A DNA stretch of 64,000 bases from Fluviicola sp. (GCF_039596395.1 NZ_JBCNJT010000002.1:558001-622000); one strand, 5' to 3'; counted from the stretch's first letter, positions 19,538 through 29,802 are shown. A program made the numbers and translations. Notes: a model not told the origin generated them from the letters alone.

Positions 19538-20005
19538 CTACTCGAATTCGATCAGTAACCCGCCTTTATCTACCACATCCTGCGGATTGATTGCGATGGC
19601 TTTTACTACTCCCACACCTTCTGCTTTCAATACGTTTTCCATTTTCATAGCTTCCAGTGTCAATAACGGATCTCCTACTTCGATGGATTGCCCTACCGTA
19701 ACGGCAACGCTTACCACTCTTCCCGGCATCGGTGCTTTCAGCTGCTTTAACTTGCGCAGTTTCGGCTTATCCATTCCCAAAGATGCGATCAATTCATCCA
19801 ACGGACCGCCTTTTTTCACTTCAAATACCCGGTGGTTCAGCTTCAGGGTCAACAACCCTTCTTCCATGCGATTCGACATCACTTCTCCGCGGAATTTCTT
19901 CCCTTTGTACGTAATTGTAAAAAACTGCTGGTCTTCCCAACGGATATGAACCCCATCTCTGTTAGCATGAAGGACTTCTCCGTCCGTTGTCCAATTAGCT
20001 GTTTC
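19538..20005 (-). CDS. Biotin/lipoyl carrier protein (acyl-CoA or pyruvate carboxylase type)
   Basis: The C-terminal 75 residues are a biotinyl domain: LKAPMPGRVVSVAVTVGQSI, then the biotin attachment motif EAMKMENVL, then the VVDKGGLLIEFE end. The N-terminal part (GEVLHANRDGVHIRWEDQQF) is a small beta domain seen in stand-alone carriers of Bacteroidota carboxylases. I prefer the start METANWTTDGE at 20005 (155 residues). A 16-codon extension to 20053 is possible but would overlap the likely -7 region (TATTATTG, complement of 20026-20033, one mismatch). The lysine in AMKM would be biotinylated by BirA and swing between carboxylase and carboxyltransferase subunits, neither of which is in this window. 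Confidence 0.88.
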   Translation of the reverse strand, partial: ETANWTTDGEVLHANRDGVHIRWEDQQFFTITYKGKKFRGEVMSNRMEEGLLTLKLNHRVFEVKKGGPLDELIASLGMDKPKLRKLKQLKAPMPGRVVSVAVTVGQSIEVGDPLLTLEAMKMENVLKAEGVGVVKAIAINPQDVVDKGGLLIEFE

Positions 20006-20064
20006 CATCTGTAAGAATTTTGCGACAATAATACGAACTATTTGGCCATTCATCTAGAAAAAGA

Positions 20065-20094
20065 TTGGAAAAAAAGCATAGTTTCCTATATTTG
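20065..20094 (+). promoter_or_regulatory. Promoter of the M1 peptidase gene
   Basis: The -7 element TATATTTG at 20087-20094 is exact, and TTGG at 20065-20068 lies 18 bases upstream as -33. Transcription would begin near 20100, which rules out the in-frame ATG at 20065 and supports the ATG at 20131. Confidence 0.7.
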
Positions 20095-20130
20095 CTCCTC
20101 ATAATATTTACGAATCATATTCGCCCCGAA

Positions 20131-22755
20131 ATGAAGAAAATAGTTTACTTGGTTGCTCTTGTCTTAGTAGCTTGCCAACCGAAACATTCTGACAATGAGC
20201 ACGCGGCAAGCCAAAGCAACGACTCAAAGTCAACTACTACTGCAATTGACGATACAAAGCAAGAAGAACCTAAAGTATATCATGCTTCCAGAACCGTTCT
20301 GACAGATTTGATCAATACCAAACTGGAAGTTTCTTTTGACTGGACGAAGTCCTGGCTGATCGGGAAAGAGACGCTGCAGGCAAAACCGCATTACTATCCT
20401 TCCGACAAATTGGTCCTGGATGCCAAAGGAATGGAAATCAAAAGCGTTTCCATGGCCGGTAAAGCAGTGCAATTTGATTACAAAGACGATGTACTGACCA
20501 TCAAACTAAATAAAACTTACACGCGCGATGAGAACTTTACGGTTGTCATTGATTACATCGCGAAACCGGACGAACGCAAAACAGGCGGATCCAATGCGAT
20601 CACCAGCGATAAAGGCCTTTATTTCATCAATCCGCGCGGAGAAGAAGCCAACAAAATGCCTCAGATCTGGACGCAGGGTGAAACAGAATCCAATTCCGTT
20701 TGGTTCCCAACCATCGATTCTCCGAATTCGAAATCAAAACAGGAAATTTACATCACCGTTCAGGATAAATACACCACGCTTTCCAACGGGAAATTGATCA
20801 GTTCTACGAAAAATGCCGACGGAACCAGAACCGATTACTGGAAACAAGACCTTGCACATGCTCCTTACTTATTCATGATGGGTGTCGGTGAGTTTAAAGT
20901 GGTAAAAGATACATATAAGCGCCCGGATGGAACAAACATGGAGGTAAACTACTACGTAGAACCTCAGTGGGAAAAAGACGCAAAAGCAATTTTCGGGGAA
21001 ACTCCGGCAATGATCGGTTTCTTCTCCCAGCTTTTGGGAGTGGAATATCCATGGGACAAGTATTCCCAGATCGTGGTGAGAGATTACGTTTCCGGGGCAA
21101 TGGAAAATACCGGGGCGGTAGTTTTCGGTGAATATGCCTATAAGACACAACGCGAATTGTTGGATGAAAACGATAATTCGACCATTGCACACGAGTTGTT
21201 CCACCACTGGTTCGGTGATTTGGTAACTGCTGAATCGTGGTCGAACTTGACATTGAACGAATCCTTCGCGAATTACTCGCAATTCCTATGGGATGAGCAC
21301 CGTCATGGTTTGGATGAAGCAGAATTCCAGGCATTGCAGGAAGCTGCTGGTTATTTTGCATCTGCAGAACAGGGAGGTTACCACAACCTGGTTTGGTTTG
21401 ATTACAAATCGCGTGAAGACATGTTCGACGGCCACTCCTACAACAAAGGAGGACGCATTTTGCACATGCTTCGCAAATACATCGGTGACGAGGCTTTCTT
21501 CTTAGGTTTAAAGAATTATCTGAAACAAAATCAATTCAAAGCAGCTGAGTTCCACCAATTGCGACTGGCTTTCGAAGAAGTAAGCGGAGAAGACCTGAAC
21601 TGGTTCTTCAACCAATGGTACCTGGGGAAAGGACATCCGATCCTGGATGTATCCTACAGCACGGATGCAAATTCTGTTTCCATTACAGTAAACCAGAAAC
21701 AAAAGAAAGATTTCGGGTTGTTCAAATTACCGGTTGACGTAACGGTTTATGACGACCGCGGTACAACGACTACACGCCAGTGGTTCAACGAAGAGTCTAC
21801 AACAGTAAAAATCGAGACTCAGGGAACAGTTAAGAATGTGATCTTTGATGCTGAGGCCATGCTTTTATGCAAAATGGAAGAGAAAAAAGATCCATCCTGG
21901 TACGCTTTCCAATGGAACAATTCCAAACATTACATCCACCGGAAGGCAGCACTTCAAAAACTTCCGGCTAGCTCTGCGGAAGCTGCAAGAGTAGCTCAGG
22001 AAGCATTGAAAGACCCGTTCTGGGATATCCGTTCCACAGCGATCGAGAAAATCGGGAAAATGAGCGGTGACAGCAAAACAGCTTCTATTGCCCGCTTGAA
22101 ACAACTGGCAAGTTCAGATCCGGTTTCTTCTGTTCGCGTGGCAGCCATTACGGCTTTGGCAGGAATCATTTCCGGCCCGGAACTGGAGCAATTGTGTATA
22201 GAAAGCATTCAAAAAGACCAGTCTTACTCCGTAATCAGCGCGGCATTGCTTCAGCTTTCAAAAGTGAACAACAAAGCAGCTTTGGAGGCATCTAAAAACC
22301 TGGAAAAAGAACCTTCCAGCAAAATGCAGGTGGGCGTTGCAATGATCTACGCGAAATACGGAGATGCGGATCAGATCACTTATTACGAAAACACCTTCAA
22401 ATCAAACCTGGTACAAGGATTTGACAAATTGGGGCTATTGAACTCCATGACCTTCTTTGCTGCGCGCCAGGAACCGAAAATCCAGAGACGTACGCTTCCT
22501 ATCTATGAGAATGAGTACAAAACAGGAGGAATGTACACGCAAATGTTCATGCCTCAATACATCGGGTATTTGAGAGATAATCTGAAAAACTCCATCGATA
22601 AGTATAAAGCCGAAGAAGAGAAAGCTAAAAAGGACGGAAATTCCAATGCGGCTGATATCGCTCATGGAAAAGTAACGGATGCGGAAGCATTGCTGGCTGA
22701 TTATGAGAAAATGATTGCAGGCTTCCCGAAAGAGGAAGAAGGAGCAGGACATTAA
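20131..22755 (+). CDS. M1-family zinc aminopeptidase, lipoprotein
   Basis: A protein of 874 residues from the ATG at 20131, which gives a lipoprotein signal (MKKIVYLVALVLVAC, Cys15). The gluzincin signature is complete: the exopeptidase motif SGAMENTGAVVF and the zinc site HELFHHWFGDLVTAE. The following helix carries the downstream Glu and then NESFANYSQFLW. The C-terminal third (about residues 620-874) is helical and HEAT-like (WDIRSTAIEKIGKM, SVRVAAITALAGI), as in leukotriene A4 hydrolase-type members. Predicted role: removal of N-terminal residues from peptides in the periplasm or at the outer membrane. It is monocistronic, with a consensus promoter and a terminator. Confidence 0.95.
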   Translation: MKKIVYLVALVLVACQPKHSDNEHAASQSNDSKSTTTAIDDTKQEEPKVYHASRTVLTDLINTKLEVSFDWTKSWLIGKETLQAKPHYYPSDKLVLDAKGMEIKSVSMAGKAVQFDYKDDVLTIKLNKTYTRDENFTVVIDYIAKPDERKTGGSNAITSDKGLYFINPRGEEANKMPQIWTQGETESNSVWFPTIDSPNSKSKQEIYITVQDKYTTLSNGKLISSTKNADGTRTDYWKQDLAHAPYLFMMGVGEFKVVKDTYKRPDGTNMEVNYYVEPQWEKDAKAIFGETPAMIGFFSQLLGVEYPWDKYSQIVVRDYVSGAMENTGAVVFGEYAYKTQRELLDENDNSTIAHELFHHWFGDLVTAESWSNLTLNESFANYSQFLWDEHRHGLDEAEFQALQEAAGYFASAEQGGYHNLVWFDYKSREDMFDGHSYNKGGRILHMLRKYIGDEAFFLGLKNYLKQNQFKAAEFHQLRLAFEEVSGEDLNWFFNQWYLGKGHPILDVSYSTDANSVSITVNQKQKKDFGLFKLPVDVTVYDDRGTTTTRQWFNEESTTVKIETQGTVKNVIFDAEAMLLCKMEEKKDPSWYAFQWNNSKHYIHRKAALQKLPASSAEAARVAQEALKDPFWDIRSTAIEKIGKMSGDSKTASIARLKQLASSDPVSSVRVAAITALAGIISGPELEQLCIESIQKDQSYSVISAALLQLSKVNNKAALEASKNLEKEPSSKMQVGVAMIYAKYGDADQITYYENTFKSNLVQGFDKLGLLNSMTFFAARQEPKIQRRTLPIYENEYKTGGMYTQMFMPQYIGYLRDNLKNSIDKYKAEEEKAKKDGNSNAADIAHGKVTDAEALLADYEKMIAGFPKEEEGAGH

Positions 22756-22778
22756 TAGTTCAAGGATATTTTATCAGA

Positions 22779-22807
22779 AAGGCCTTTCATGTTGGAAGGT
22801 CTTTTTT
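22779..22807 (+). terminator. Terminator of the M1 peptidase gene
   Basis: A 10-bp stem AAGGCCTTTC (22779-22788) and GGAAGGTCTT (22794-22803, with G-T pairs), then TTTTTT. It lies 24 bases after the stop. Confidence 0.75.
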
Positions 22808-22918
22808 GTTTATGGGTGAGAAATGTTCAAATGTTTCATTCTTTAAACTTTGAACCTTCGAAGCTCGCAGGGCGAAGAAGATTTGAACCTTTTAAACTTT
22901 TGAACCTCTTTTAACTTG

Positions 22919-25900
22919 TTAAAAGAACGCCTTCACCTCCATTCCACCGGCATGAATTACTTTATTCCCTTCGCTTTTCCGGCCATTGTACTGAACCGAT
23001 ATTTGCAGGTTCTTGGATAAGGAACGCTGATATCCCAAACTCCAGACGTAATTCACTCCCGGCTTCAGTGCTTCCAGCAACTCAAAGCCCAGGGGTGAGT
23101 TGGAATCTCCTTTAAATGCGATCCGGATCACGTTGAATTGTCCCTGCAAACTTCCCTTTTGCGTTTGGTTGTACTTTCCGGTCACACCAATGTCATAAAT
23201 ATCGGCCCGTTCGCCGCCCAGGTTTTCTTCGTTCTTCTTTTTAATAACACGCCCGTCCAAACTGAAGCGAAGCGAGGTATTCGGCTGGTAGATCAGCGAC
23301 GGTTTTAATTGCCAGTAATGCAACCGGTAATTCCGGCCGGTCGTGTAATCTACGGATGACGTTTTCAACCCGGTTTCAAATTGCGACTGGATGCTGAATT
23401 TCTTCAGGATGGTCAAGCGTCCGTTCATTTCATGCGATTCTTTCGTTCTACCGTCGAACCCGGTAGCAAGCAGGGTCTTTGTCTTCGAGCTTTCGTAACT
23501 GTAATCTGCTCCCCCAACGTTGTTTGTCCGGTTAAAGTAAACCGTATTCTTGATCACGTTTGCCGTACTGATCAGGGAATTGTCGTCGATGCTTCCCACA
23601 AAGGGATTGTAGGCTCTTGCTCCGTCAAATACATTCGTTTTTCGCTGCAACCGGAAACGGGTTTGTGTGGAAAAACGCGCCAGTACTTTTTTAAATCCGC
23701 CGCTGTTTGCCCATACGCGTTCCGGACGAAGTGTCAGGGATTGGTTGTATTCGTTGGAATAGGTCTTGATGTAATCATTCGACGGTGTAAATACCCGGAT
23801 ATAACTCGCCTGGTCCGCATAAGCTGCAATTTCAAACTCGTTCAGGTCCTTGATCCCGTCGTTGTTGTAATCGTTCCAGGTATAAACTCCCTGGCCGTCA
23901 TTGACCTTGATGTAGATAAATTCCTTCTTTTGTTCCAGTCCGGCACCCACTTCGTAGAAAGTTGTCAGGTTTATAGCTCCTTTCCAGAATTTAATGTCGT
24001 GATCAATCCGTCCGTTGGTAGTATTTTCCGGCGCCTGGGTGATTAAAGTTGTATCCAGGATCTTCAATTCGCGGTAGTTCGCCACCACGTATAAGCGTTG
24101 GTTTTTCCAGTTGTTTTTGGTCCATTCCACACGCAATGTTCGCGCCTTGGCAGCATTTCGCAAACGCGTACTGTCTGAGCGACCATCCACACGCTCCCGG
24201 TAACTCAGCTGCAATTCCCCGGAAGAAGTGTCTCCCAAAGCCACGTATCCCTGGTAATCGAAGAAACTATAGGATTGCAGGGCCAATAAGGAATCTCCCT
24301 GCATAAAACGGTTCAATTCCTGGTCATCTTTAAACCCGATGCGCACTTTTTTAATTTGCTTGGAAATATCTGCTTTGTGGCGTAAGAATTGATTGGAGTT
24401 CTCGTTTTTTGCGCTCAGGAAACTTGCATCAATATTCACATTGAACCCGCTTTGTTTCCAGGCTGTTATCACTTGCGTGCGCAACCCGGAAAAATCCGAC
24501 CCGATCTTATATTGCTGCGCATTGATCCCGATCTTGCCGAAATAGCGGTTTTCAATGCTTGTTCCCAAAGTAGTGAGTACCTGGTTACCGGTATACCCCT
24601 GGTTTCGCGTATTCCAGTCGCGATCAAACTCCACCGCACGGTACTGTTCAATGGGTTTGAAATACGGGTCGAGCATTTCTATTTCGGCTTGCTTTTTCCA
24701 ACTCCAGGCAGGAACAGAATCTTTTCCGAAAGGATTCGAATGTTCAATCCTCGTCCGCATGGAATAGCCCCTGTCGTCAAAGCGGTCCAGGCTCGAAAAG
24801 GTATTCAGGTCATAGCCGCTCATCCCGAGTTCGGTGGTTACTTTCAGCTTTTCATTGAAGCGGTAAGTTGCCCCGGCTGTAAACAGTTGCTGTCTTTTCG
24901 GAGTAATCAACAGGGAAATCGGTGCGTAATCCCCAACAGATACACCGCCTACAGGTTCAACCCATTTGTAAACCCGCCCGATCGCGTTGAATTTTTCAAA
25001 CACATAATCTCCTTTTCCCGGTCCCACATACGAAAACTGTGCTTTGTAGAATGCCACACTCTGATCCACGGAGGCTACCAACACGCTGTCGTATCCCAAT
25101 GTGTCAACCATTTGATACATAACCAGGTTCTCAGAGAATCCCACCGAATCGATAACGGAATAACGGGCCAGTTGCAAACTATCACCGATTTCCGACAATA
25201 ATTTTTTCTGATCGTTCGTCAGGTTTTGCTGCAACGGCTGGTTCTTCGCGTCCTGTTCCGAATAGGCGTTCAACCACCAATCCAGTTTTTTACTTTGCGC
25301 GGTCGTTGAGAACTGAAAGAGCGAACGGGCATAATTCTGGTCCGAATACTGGAATTCAACTACGATTCGGATATCTTTTGTGATCAGGTTCTTGGCCGTA
25401 AAAGTCAGTTCGGAAGTGTTATAGTCGATTACGTAATCGTATTCCTGGCCACGGCTCAGCTGCCTCCCGTCGATATAAACCCGTTCTGTTCCGGAAAGGA
25501 TGATGATGTATGGCTCGTTCTCATTTCCCCGCAAGCGATAAGGCCCCTGGTTCCCTTCCACTCCCTGGATAATCTGCCGGTTGAATTTTCCCTTCGATAA
25601 GGCCCCGCTGACCTGTGTTTTGATCGTTCCGGTCTTGTCTTTCTTCCAGAAATATTCTCCCGTCAGACCCTGGCCCCTTTTTTTGTAGGTTAAAAAATAT
25701 CCGTCGGGTTTACTGATCCAGAAATCTCCGGCAGTCAGCTTAAACTGGTCATTGAACAGCTGGATGAATACCTGGTCGAATTCCTGCAATTTGTTCGTGT
25801 TTCCTTCGGGCTGTATCGGCAGGTTATCATCTGTTACCGAAGCCAGTACCTGCAGGTTCGGAGCAATGTATCCCGACAATTCCAGGTTCAGAGAAGAATT

Positions 25901-26368
25901 TACCGAAAGGTCCTGCCGGTTCCCGAAAGTAATTCCCCGCGAAATACTTCCTGATTTTCGTAAGCCATTCGCTCCCATCAAATCCAAAGGTTCTACGGTT
26001 GGCGTAATCAGGTATTTCTCCCGGTCACCCTTATTTTGTGTATAAATGATATTCGTGTCACGCAACTGATAGCTTTTAGCGAACGAAAACGGCAAAACGC
26101 GGTAAGAGACCGATAATTCATCCGAGCAGGGCCGGAACAATTGAAAGGTTCCCTTCGCGTAATCGATCAGGTATTGATAAGGTAAAATGATTTCCCCGCC
26201 ACAGCGCACGATCAACGAGTTTGGCGCAATACTTAAAGAATCCAGCTGAATAACATTGCCGGTTGCAGCTATCGTTTTTTGACGGTACGCGTTATCCTGT
26301 GTCCAGCTATGAACCCAACAAAAAATACTGCCTAGCAATAGAAGACCAACCCGTACAGCGTGCATCAT
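22919..26368 (-). CDS. Large SprA-like outer-membrane barrel protein of unknown function
   Basis: A protein of 1149 residues with a signal peptide (VGLLLLGSIFCWVHSW). Two sandwich-like N-terminal segments share the style of SprA repeats: a Tyr/Asp hairpin (YDYVIDYNTSELTFTAKNL, compare DYTVDYNLGRVKILN in the SprA of this window) and YKKRGQGLTGEYFW. The region from about residue 500 is continuous barrel-like strands, and the C-terminus is GGMEVKAFF, ending in aromatics. A calcium-binding-like segment (WNDYNNDGIKDLNEFEI) lies near residue 845. No enzyme motif is present. It stands alone, convergent with the M1 peptidase gene. It is probably an envelope channel or surface assembly protein; paralogy to SprA is my inference. 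Confidence 0.75.
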   Translation of the reverse strand: MMHAVRVGLLLLGSIFCWVHSWTQDNAYRQKTIAATGNVIQLDSLSIAPNSLIVRCGGEIILPYQYLIDYAKGTFQLFRPCSDELSVSYRVLPFSFAKSYQLRDTNIIYTQNKGDREKYLITPTVEPLDLMGANGLRKSGSISRGITFGNRQDLSVNSSLNLELSGYIAPNLQVLASVTDDNLPIQPEGNTNKLQEFDQVFIQLFNDQFKLTAGDFWISKPDGYFLTYKKRGQGLTGEYFWKKDKTGTIKTQVSGALSKGKFNRQIIQGVEGNQGPYRLRGNENEPYIIILSGTERVYIDGRQLSRGQEYDYVIDYNTSELTFTAKNLITKDIRIVVEFQYSDQNYARSLFQFSTTAQSKKLDWWLNAYSEQDAKNQPLQQNLTNDQKKLLSEIGDSLQLARYSVIDSVGFSENLVMYQMVDTLGYDSVLVASVDQSVAFYKAQFSYVGPGKGDYVFEKFNAIGRVYKWVEPVGGVSVGDYAPISLLITPKRQQLFTAGATYRFNEKLKVTTELGMSGYDLNTFSSLDRFDDRGYSMRTRIEHSNPFGKDSVPAWSWKKQAEIEMLDPYFKPIEQYRAVEFDRDWNTRNQGYTGNQVLTTLGTSIENRYFGKIGINAQQYKIGSDFSGLRTQVITAWKQSGFNVNIDASFLSAKNENSNQFLRHKADISKQIKKVRIGFKDDQELNRFMQGDSLLALQSYSFFDYQGYVALGDTSSGELQLSYRERVDGRSDSTRLRNAAKARTLRVEWTKNNWKNQRLYVVANYRELKILDTTLITQAPENTTNGRIDHDIKFWKGAINLTTFYEVGAGLEQKKEFIYIKVNDGQGVYTWNDYNNDGIKDLNEFEIAAYADQASYIRVFTPSNDYIKTYSNEYNQSLTLRPERVWANSGGFKKVLARFSTQTRFRLQRKTNVFDGARAYNPFVGSIDDNSLISTANVIKNTVYFNRTNNVGGADYSYESSKTKTLLATGFDGRTKESHEMNGRLTILKKFSIQSQFETGLKTSSVDYTTGRNYRLHYWQLKPSLIYQPNTSLRFSLDGRVIKKKNEENLGGERADIYDIGVTGKYNQTQKGSLQGQFNVIRIAFKGDSNSPLGFELLEALKPGVNYVWSLGYQRSLSKNLQISVQYNGRKSEGNKVIHAGGMEVKAFF

Positions 26369-26492
26369 GCTAAAGTACTAACGTTTTAAGTGCTACGCTA
26401 GTATATCCGATCGAATTTTACTCCATTGAAAAAACAGCATGAGAAAGAGAATAAGGATTAAAAACATCCATTCCAGCACTGATTCTCATTTT

Positions 26493-27170
26493 TTAAACCA
26501 CCGATTGACGGTCCAGGAAAGATTTCCCCGCGGTTGGCAATGCTTCCAGTTTCCGGGCTATTTCCATCCGTGCTTCACCGCCTTTCTCAGTGATGTAATC
26601 CAATTCAGCTTTGGTCAGTAAAGTCACGTTCACCAAACGGATTGTTTCCAAAGACAATTCCACTTCAGCGGGTACTTGGTTGGATTTCAGCCCAAATAAC
26701 ACACCAACCCGTCCGTGTTCATTCAAAAAAGAATCCGGGACGGTGCAATGGTACAATTCGGTAGAAACGTATGTATGTTCTTCAATAATGGAAGCAATAT
26801 TCGGGTTTCCCGCAGCCAATTGTGCAGCCTGATAAACCACGGAGAATTGCCAGGAGGATTTAATAGCGTCAAAATCTCCCAGGTTCTCGTCACATTCGAT
26901 GTAGAACTCACAGCCAACACCGTTGTAAGCCTGGTTATCCGGGTTTTCATTGAAATCGTTGTAGGGATCACTCAATCCGTCTGAAGACAAAACAGTTCCT
27001 GAAGGAGTATCGACAATCACAAATGCCTGGCGGGTAGAAGGCCATTCCGGGCCTCCCATAAATGCCGGGTTGATCAAATGAGTAATCACATCCGGGTGAA
27101 GATTTCCAATGGACTTCCAGTGGTTGGAGCGCAATTGCGCTGATCGATCAAAATGTTCTTCGTAATTCAT
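26493..27170 (-). CDS. Hypothetical cytoplasmic protein, weakly SUFU-like
   Basis: A 225-residue protein with no signal peptide or membrane segment. It is acidic and beta-rich in its first 150 residues (RQAFVIVDTPSGTVLSSDGL, YNGVGCEFYIECDE) and helical at the end (LLTKAELDYITEKGGEARME). The DGLSD motif and the C-terminal pattern resemble bacterial suppressor-of-fused (SUFU) domain proteins, which often act as immunity-like partners, but this is only a resemblance by eye. It is preceded by the palindromic repeats at 27208-27361, and no operon partner is evident. Confidence 0.65.
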   Translation of the reverse strand: MNYEEHFDRSAQLRSNHWKSIGNLHPDVITHLINPAFMGGPEWPSTRQAFVIVDTPSGTVLSSDGLSDPYNDFNENPDNQAYNGVGCEFYIECDENLGDFDAIKSSWQFSVVYQAAQLAAGNPNIASIIEEHTYVSTELYHCTVPDSFLNEHGRVGVLFGLKSNQVPAEVELSLETIRLVNVTLLTKAELDYITEKGGEARMEIARKLEALPTAGKSFLDRQSVV

Positions 27171-27207
27171 GCCGGTGTTTGAATTGTTTTTTTTAAAAAT
27201 ACCATTT

Positions 27208-27237
27208 TGTCGGGACGCAATGCATCGCGTACCCTAC
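27208..27237. repeat. REP-like imperfect palindrome
   Basis: TGTCGGGACGCAATGCATCG at 27208-27227, continuing to ACCCTACA at 27237, folds on itself around GCAATGCATCGC with two mismatches and one bulge. The GGGACGC/GCGT-CCC pattern links it to the other palindromes at 27243, 27334 and 36605. Confidence 0.6.
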
Positions 27238-27242
27238 AAAAA

Positions 27243-27287
27243 ATCCCGCTGTGGTGACGCGATGCTTCGCGACTCTACGAGCGGGAT
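27243..27287. repeat. REP-like hairpin with outer 8-bp stem
   Basis: ATCCCGCT (27243-27250) pairs perfectly with AGCGGGAT (27280-27287) around an inner, imperfect GTGGTGACGCGA/TCGCGACTCTAC palindrome with tip TGCT. Confidence 0.6.
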
Positions 27288-27333
27288 ATGTGATATCATA
27301 AAAACGGCACAATTATTAACATCACAACAACAC

Positions 27334-27361
27334 GTGGGCACGCGATTAATCGCGTGCCCAC
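27334..27361. repeat. Perfect 28-bp palindrome (REP-like)
   Basis: GTGGGCACGCGATT (27334-27347) is followed at once by its exact reverse complement AATCGCGTGCCCAC (27348-27361). It lies 22 bases after the nrdA stop, so it may also aid transcription termination of nrdBA. The three palindromes together fill the nrdA/26493 gap. Confidence 0.75.
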
Positions 27362-27382
27362 CGTCCATTTTTTAATTTATTT

Positions 27383-29752
27383 CTACCCGGAACACATTTC
27401 ACATCCGTCCGGATTATCCAAAGAACATGCGATTGCCGCTTGTTGTTCTTCCAATTCCGCTGCAGATACTTTTGCTGGTTCTTCAGTTACAGCTTTGTCT
27501 ACCGTGAACTTGATCGCATCTGTTGCAGCTTTCGTTCTCAGGTAGTACATCCCTGTTTTCAATCCTTTCTTCCAACCGTAGAAGTGCATAGATGTCAATT
27601 TACCGAAGTTTGCATTCTCCATGAAAATATTCAGGGATTGCGATTGACAAATGTATGCTCCACGATCAGCAGCTTGTTCGATAATTGCTTTTTGAGAAAT
27701 CTCCCAGGCTGTTTTGTAAAGGTCTTTGATGTATTGAGGAATCTCGTGGATGTTTTGAACAGAACCGTTTGCTGCCATCAATTTCTGACGCATATCTTTC
27801 GTCCATAAACCTTCTTTCACCAAATCTTTCAACAAGTGCTTATTCACGATGATGAACTCACCCGACAATACACGGCGCGTATAAATGTTGGAGGTATAAG
27901 GCTCAAAACATTCGTTGTTTCCAAGGATTTGTGCCGTAGAAGCTGTTGGCATCGGAGCTAACAACAAAGAGTTGCGCACACCGTGCTTTTTCACTTCTTC
28001 TTTCAACACATCCCATTCCCAACGGTTGGTAGGAGTTACTCCCCACATATCGAATTGGAAAATTCCTTTGGATACAGGAGATCCTGCAATTGTTTCGTAA
28101 GGTCCTTCAGCGATAGCCAGATCTTTGGAAGCTGTCATTGCTGCGTAATAGATCGTTTCGAAGATCTCGCGGTTCAATGCTTTTGCTTCTTCCGATTCGA
28201 ATGGGAAACGCATCATGATAAATGCATCTGCCAATCCCTGAACTCCCAATCCGATCGGACGGTGACGCATATTCGAGTTACGCGCTTCTTCTACCGGGTA
28301 GAAGTTTCCGTCGATGATACGGTTCAAGTTTACAGTTGCCTGGTAAGTTACTTCGAACAATTTATCGTGGTCGAATGTTCCCTCTTCTGTTACGAATTTC
28401 GGCAATGCCAAAGAAGCTAAGTTACAAACTGCGATCTCATCCGGTGCAGTGTATTCGATGATCTCCGTACACAAGTTAGAAGATTTGATCACTCCTAAGT
28501 TTTGCTGGTTGGATTTCGAGTTTGCTGCATCTTTGTACAACATGTATGGTGTACCTGTCTCAATTTGAGATTCCAGGATTTTGAACCACAAGTCCTGTGC
28601 TTTGATTGTCTTACGGCCTTTTCCTTCCGTTTCATATTGCGTATACAATGCTTCGAAATCAGCTCCATAAGTTTCGGAAAGTCCCGGGCACTCGTGCGGA
28701 CACATCAATGTCCAGTCTCCGTTCTCCTCTACGCGTTTCATGAACAAATCCGGAATCCACAATGCGTAGAACAAATCGCGTGCACGCATTTCTTCTTTCC
28801 CGGTATTCTTTTTCAAGTCTAAGAAATCGAATACGTCTGCATGCCAAGGCTCGATGTACATCGCGAAAGAGCCTTTACGCTTACCTCCACCCTGGTCTAC
28901 ATAACGGGCTGTGTCGTTGAATACACGCAGCATCGGAACGATTCCGTTGGATGTACCGTTTGTTCCTTTGATATATGATCCTGTAGCACGAATATCGTGA
29001 ATAGCCAATCCGATACCACCAGCCGATTGTGAAATCTGAGCGCAAGATTTCAACGTCTCGTAAATACCTTCAATACTGTCTTCTTTCATCGTTAACAGGA
29101 AACAAGAAGACATTTGAGGTTTTGGTGTACCTGCATTGAACAAGGTCGGTGTTGCGTGGGTAAACCATCCTTCAGACATCAGGTTGTACGTCTTGATTGC
29201 CTGCTGAAGATCGTTTTTGTGAATACCTACGGCAACACGCATCAGCATCTGTTGCGGTCTTTCTGCGATTTCACCGTTCAAACGCAACAAGTAGCTTCTT
29301 GTCAATGTTTTGAACCCAAAGTAATCGTAACGGAAATCACGATCGTAAATGATACTTGAATCCAGTAATTCTCTGTTGTTAGAGATCACTTCATACACGT
29401 CATCAGCAATCAGGGAAGCACGTTGTCCTGTTTTCGGATCGATGTATTTGTACAAATCTTCCATCACATCGGAGAACGATTTTTTCGTTTCCTTGTGCAA
29501 GTTCGACACCGCGATTCTGGATGCCAATAAAGCATAATCCGGGTGGTCAATGGTTTTAGCTGCTGCAACCTCAGCGGCCAAATTATCTAAAACTGTTGTC
29601 GTTACTCCATCGTAGATTCCTTCGATGACTTTCATGGCAACAGCCTCCGGTGAAACCAGCGGGTCAAGCCCGTAGCACATCTTGATGATGCGTGCAGTGA
29701 TCTTATCAAATTTCACCGCCTCTTTTCTTCCGTCTCTTTTAATTACGTACAT
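27383..29752 (-). CDS. nrdA: Ribonucleoside-diphosphate reductase, alpha subunit (class Ia)
   Basis: A protein of 789 residues. It opens with an ATP-cone ([22 protein letters not shown]) for allosteric control. The catalytic barrel shows [13 protein letters not shown] (active-site Cys near 218), [20 protein letters not shown] with the Asn-x-Cys-x-Glu region, and [22 protein letters not shown]. The C-terminal tail ends CEMCSG, the swinging CxxC pair that re-reduces the active site. It reduces ribonucleoside diphosphates to deoxy forms together with NrdB. It is 50 bases downstream of nrdB on the same strand, so the order is nrdB-nrdA in one transcript. Confidence 0.97.
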   Translation of the reverse strand: MYVIKRDGRKEAVKFDKITARIIKMCYGLDPLVSPEAVAMKVIEGIYDGVTTTVLDNLAAEVAAAKTIDHPDYALLASRIAVSNLHKETKKSFSDVMEDLYKYIDPKTGQRASLIADDVYEVISNNRELLDSSIIYDRDFRYDYFGFKTLTRSYLLRLNGEIAERPQQMLMRVAVGIHKNDLQQAIKTYNLMSEGWFTHATPTLFNAGTPKPQMSSCFLLTMKEDSIEGIYETLKSCAQISQSAGGIGLAIHDIRATGSYIKGTNGTSNGIVPMLRVFNDTARYVDQGGGKRKGSFAMYIEPWHADVFDFLDLKKNTGKEEMRARDLFYALWIPDLFMKRVEENGDWTLMCPHECPGLSETYGADFEALYTQYETEGKGRKTIKAQDLWFKILESQIETGTPYMLYKDAANSKSNQQNLGVIKSSNLCTEIIEYTAPDEIAVCNLASLALPKFVTEEGTFDHDKLFEVTYQATVNLNRIIDGNFYPVEEARNSNMRHRPIGLGVQGLADAFIMMRFPFESEEAKALNREIFETIYYAAMTASKDLAIAEGPYETIAGSPVSKGIFQFDMWGVTPTNRWEWDVLKEEVKKHGVRNSLLLAPMPTASTAQILGNNECFEPYTSNIYTRRVLSGEFIIVNKHLLKDLVKEGLWTKDMRQKLMAANGSVQNIHEIPQYIKDLYKTAWEISQKAIIEQAADRGAYICQSQSLNIFMENANFGKLTSMHFYGWKKGLKTGMYYLRTKAATDAIKFTVDKAVTEEPAKVSAAELEEQQAAIACSLDNPDGCEMCSG

Positions 29753-29802
29753 AGCGCTCTATCTATTTGGGTTGTTGTTATTGGTACTAATAATATAATC
29801 AA

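Noticed and set aside
20065..20131. Upstream start for the M1 peptidase
   Set aside because: The promoter -7 element at 20087-20094 lies after that ATG, and the start at 20131 gives a proper lipoprotein signal.
23381..25201. Plus-strand ORFs of 221 and 270 codons antisense to the 1149-residue barrel gene
   Set aside because: They are shadows of the barrel gene: no start context, no motif and no break in the sense frame.
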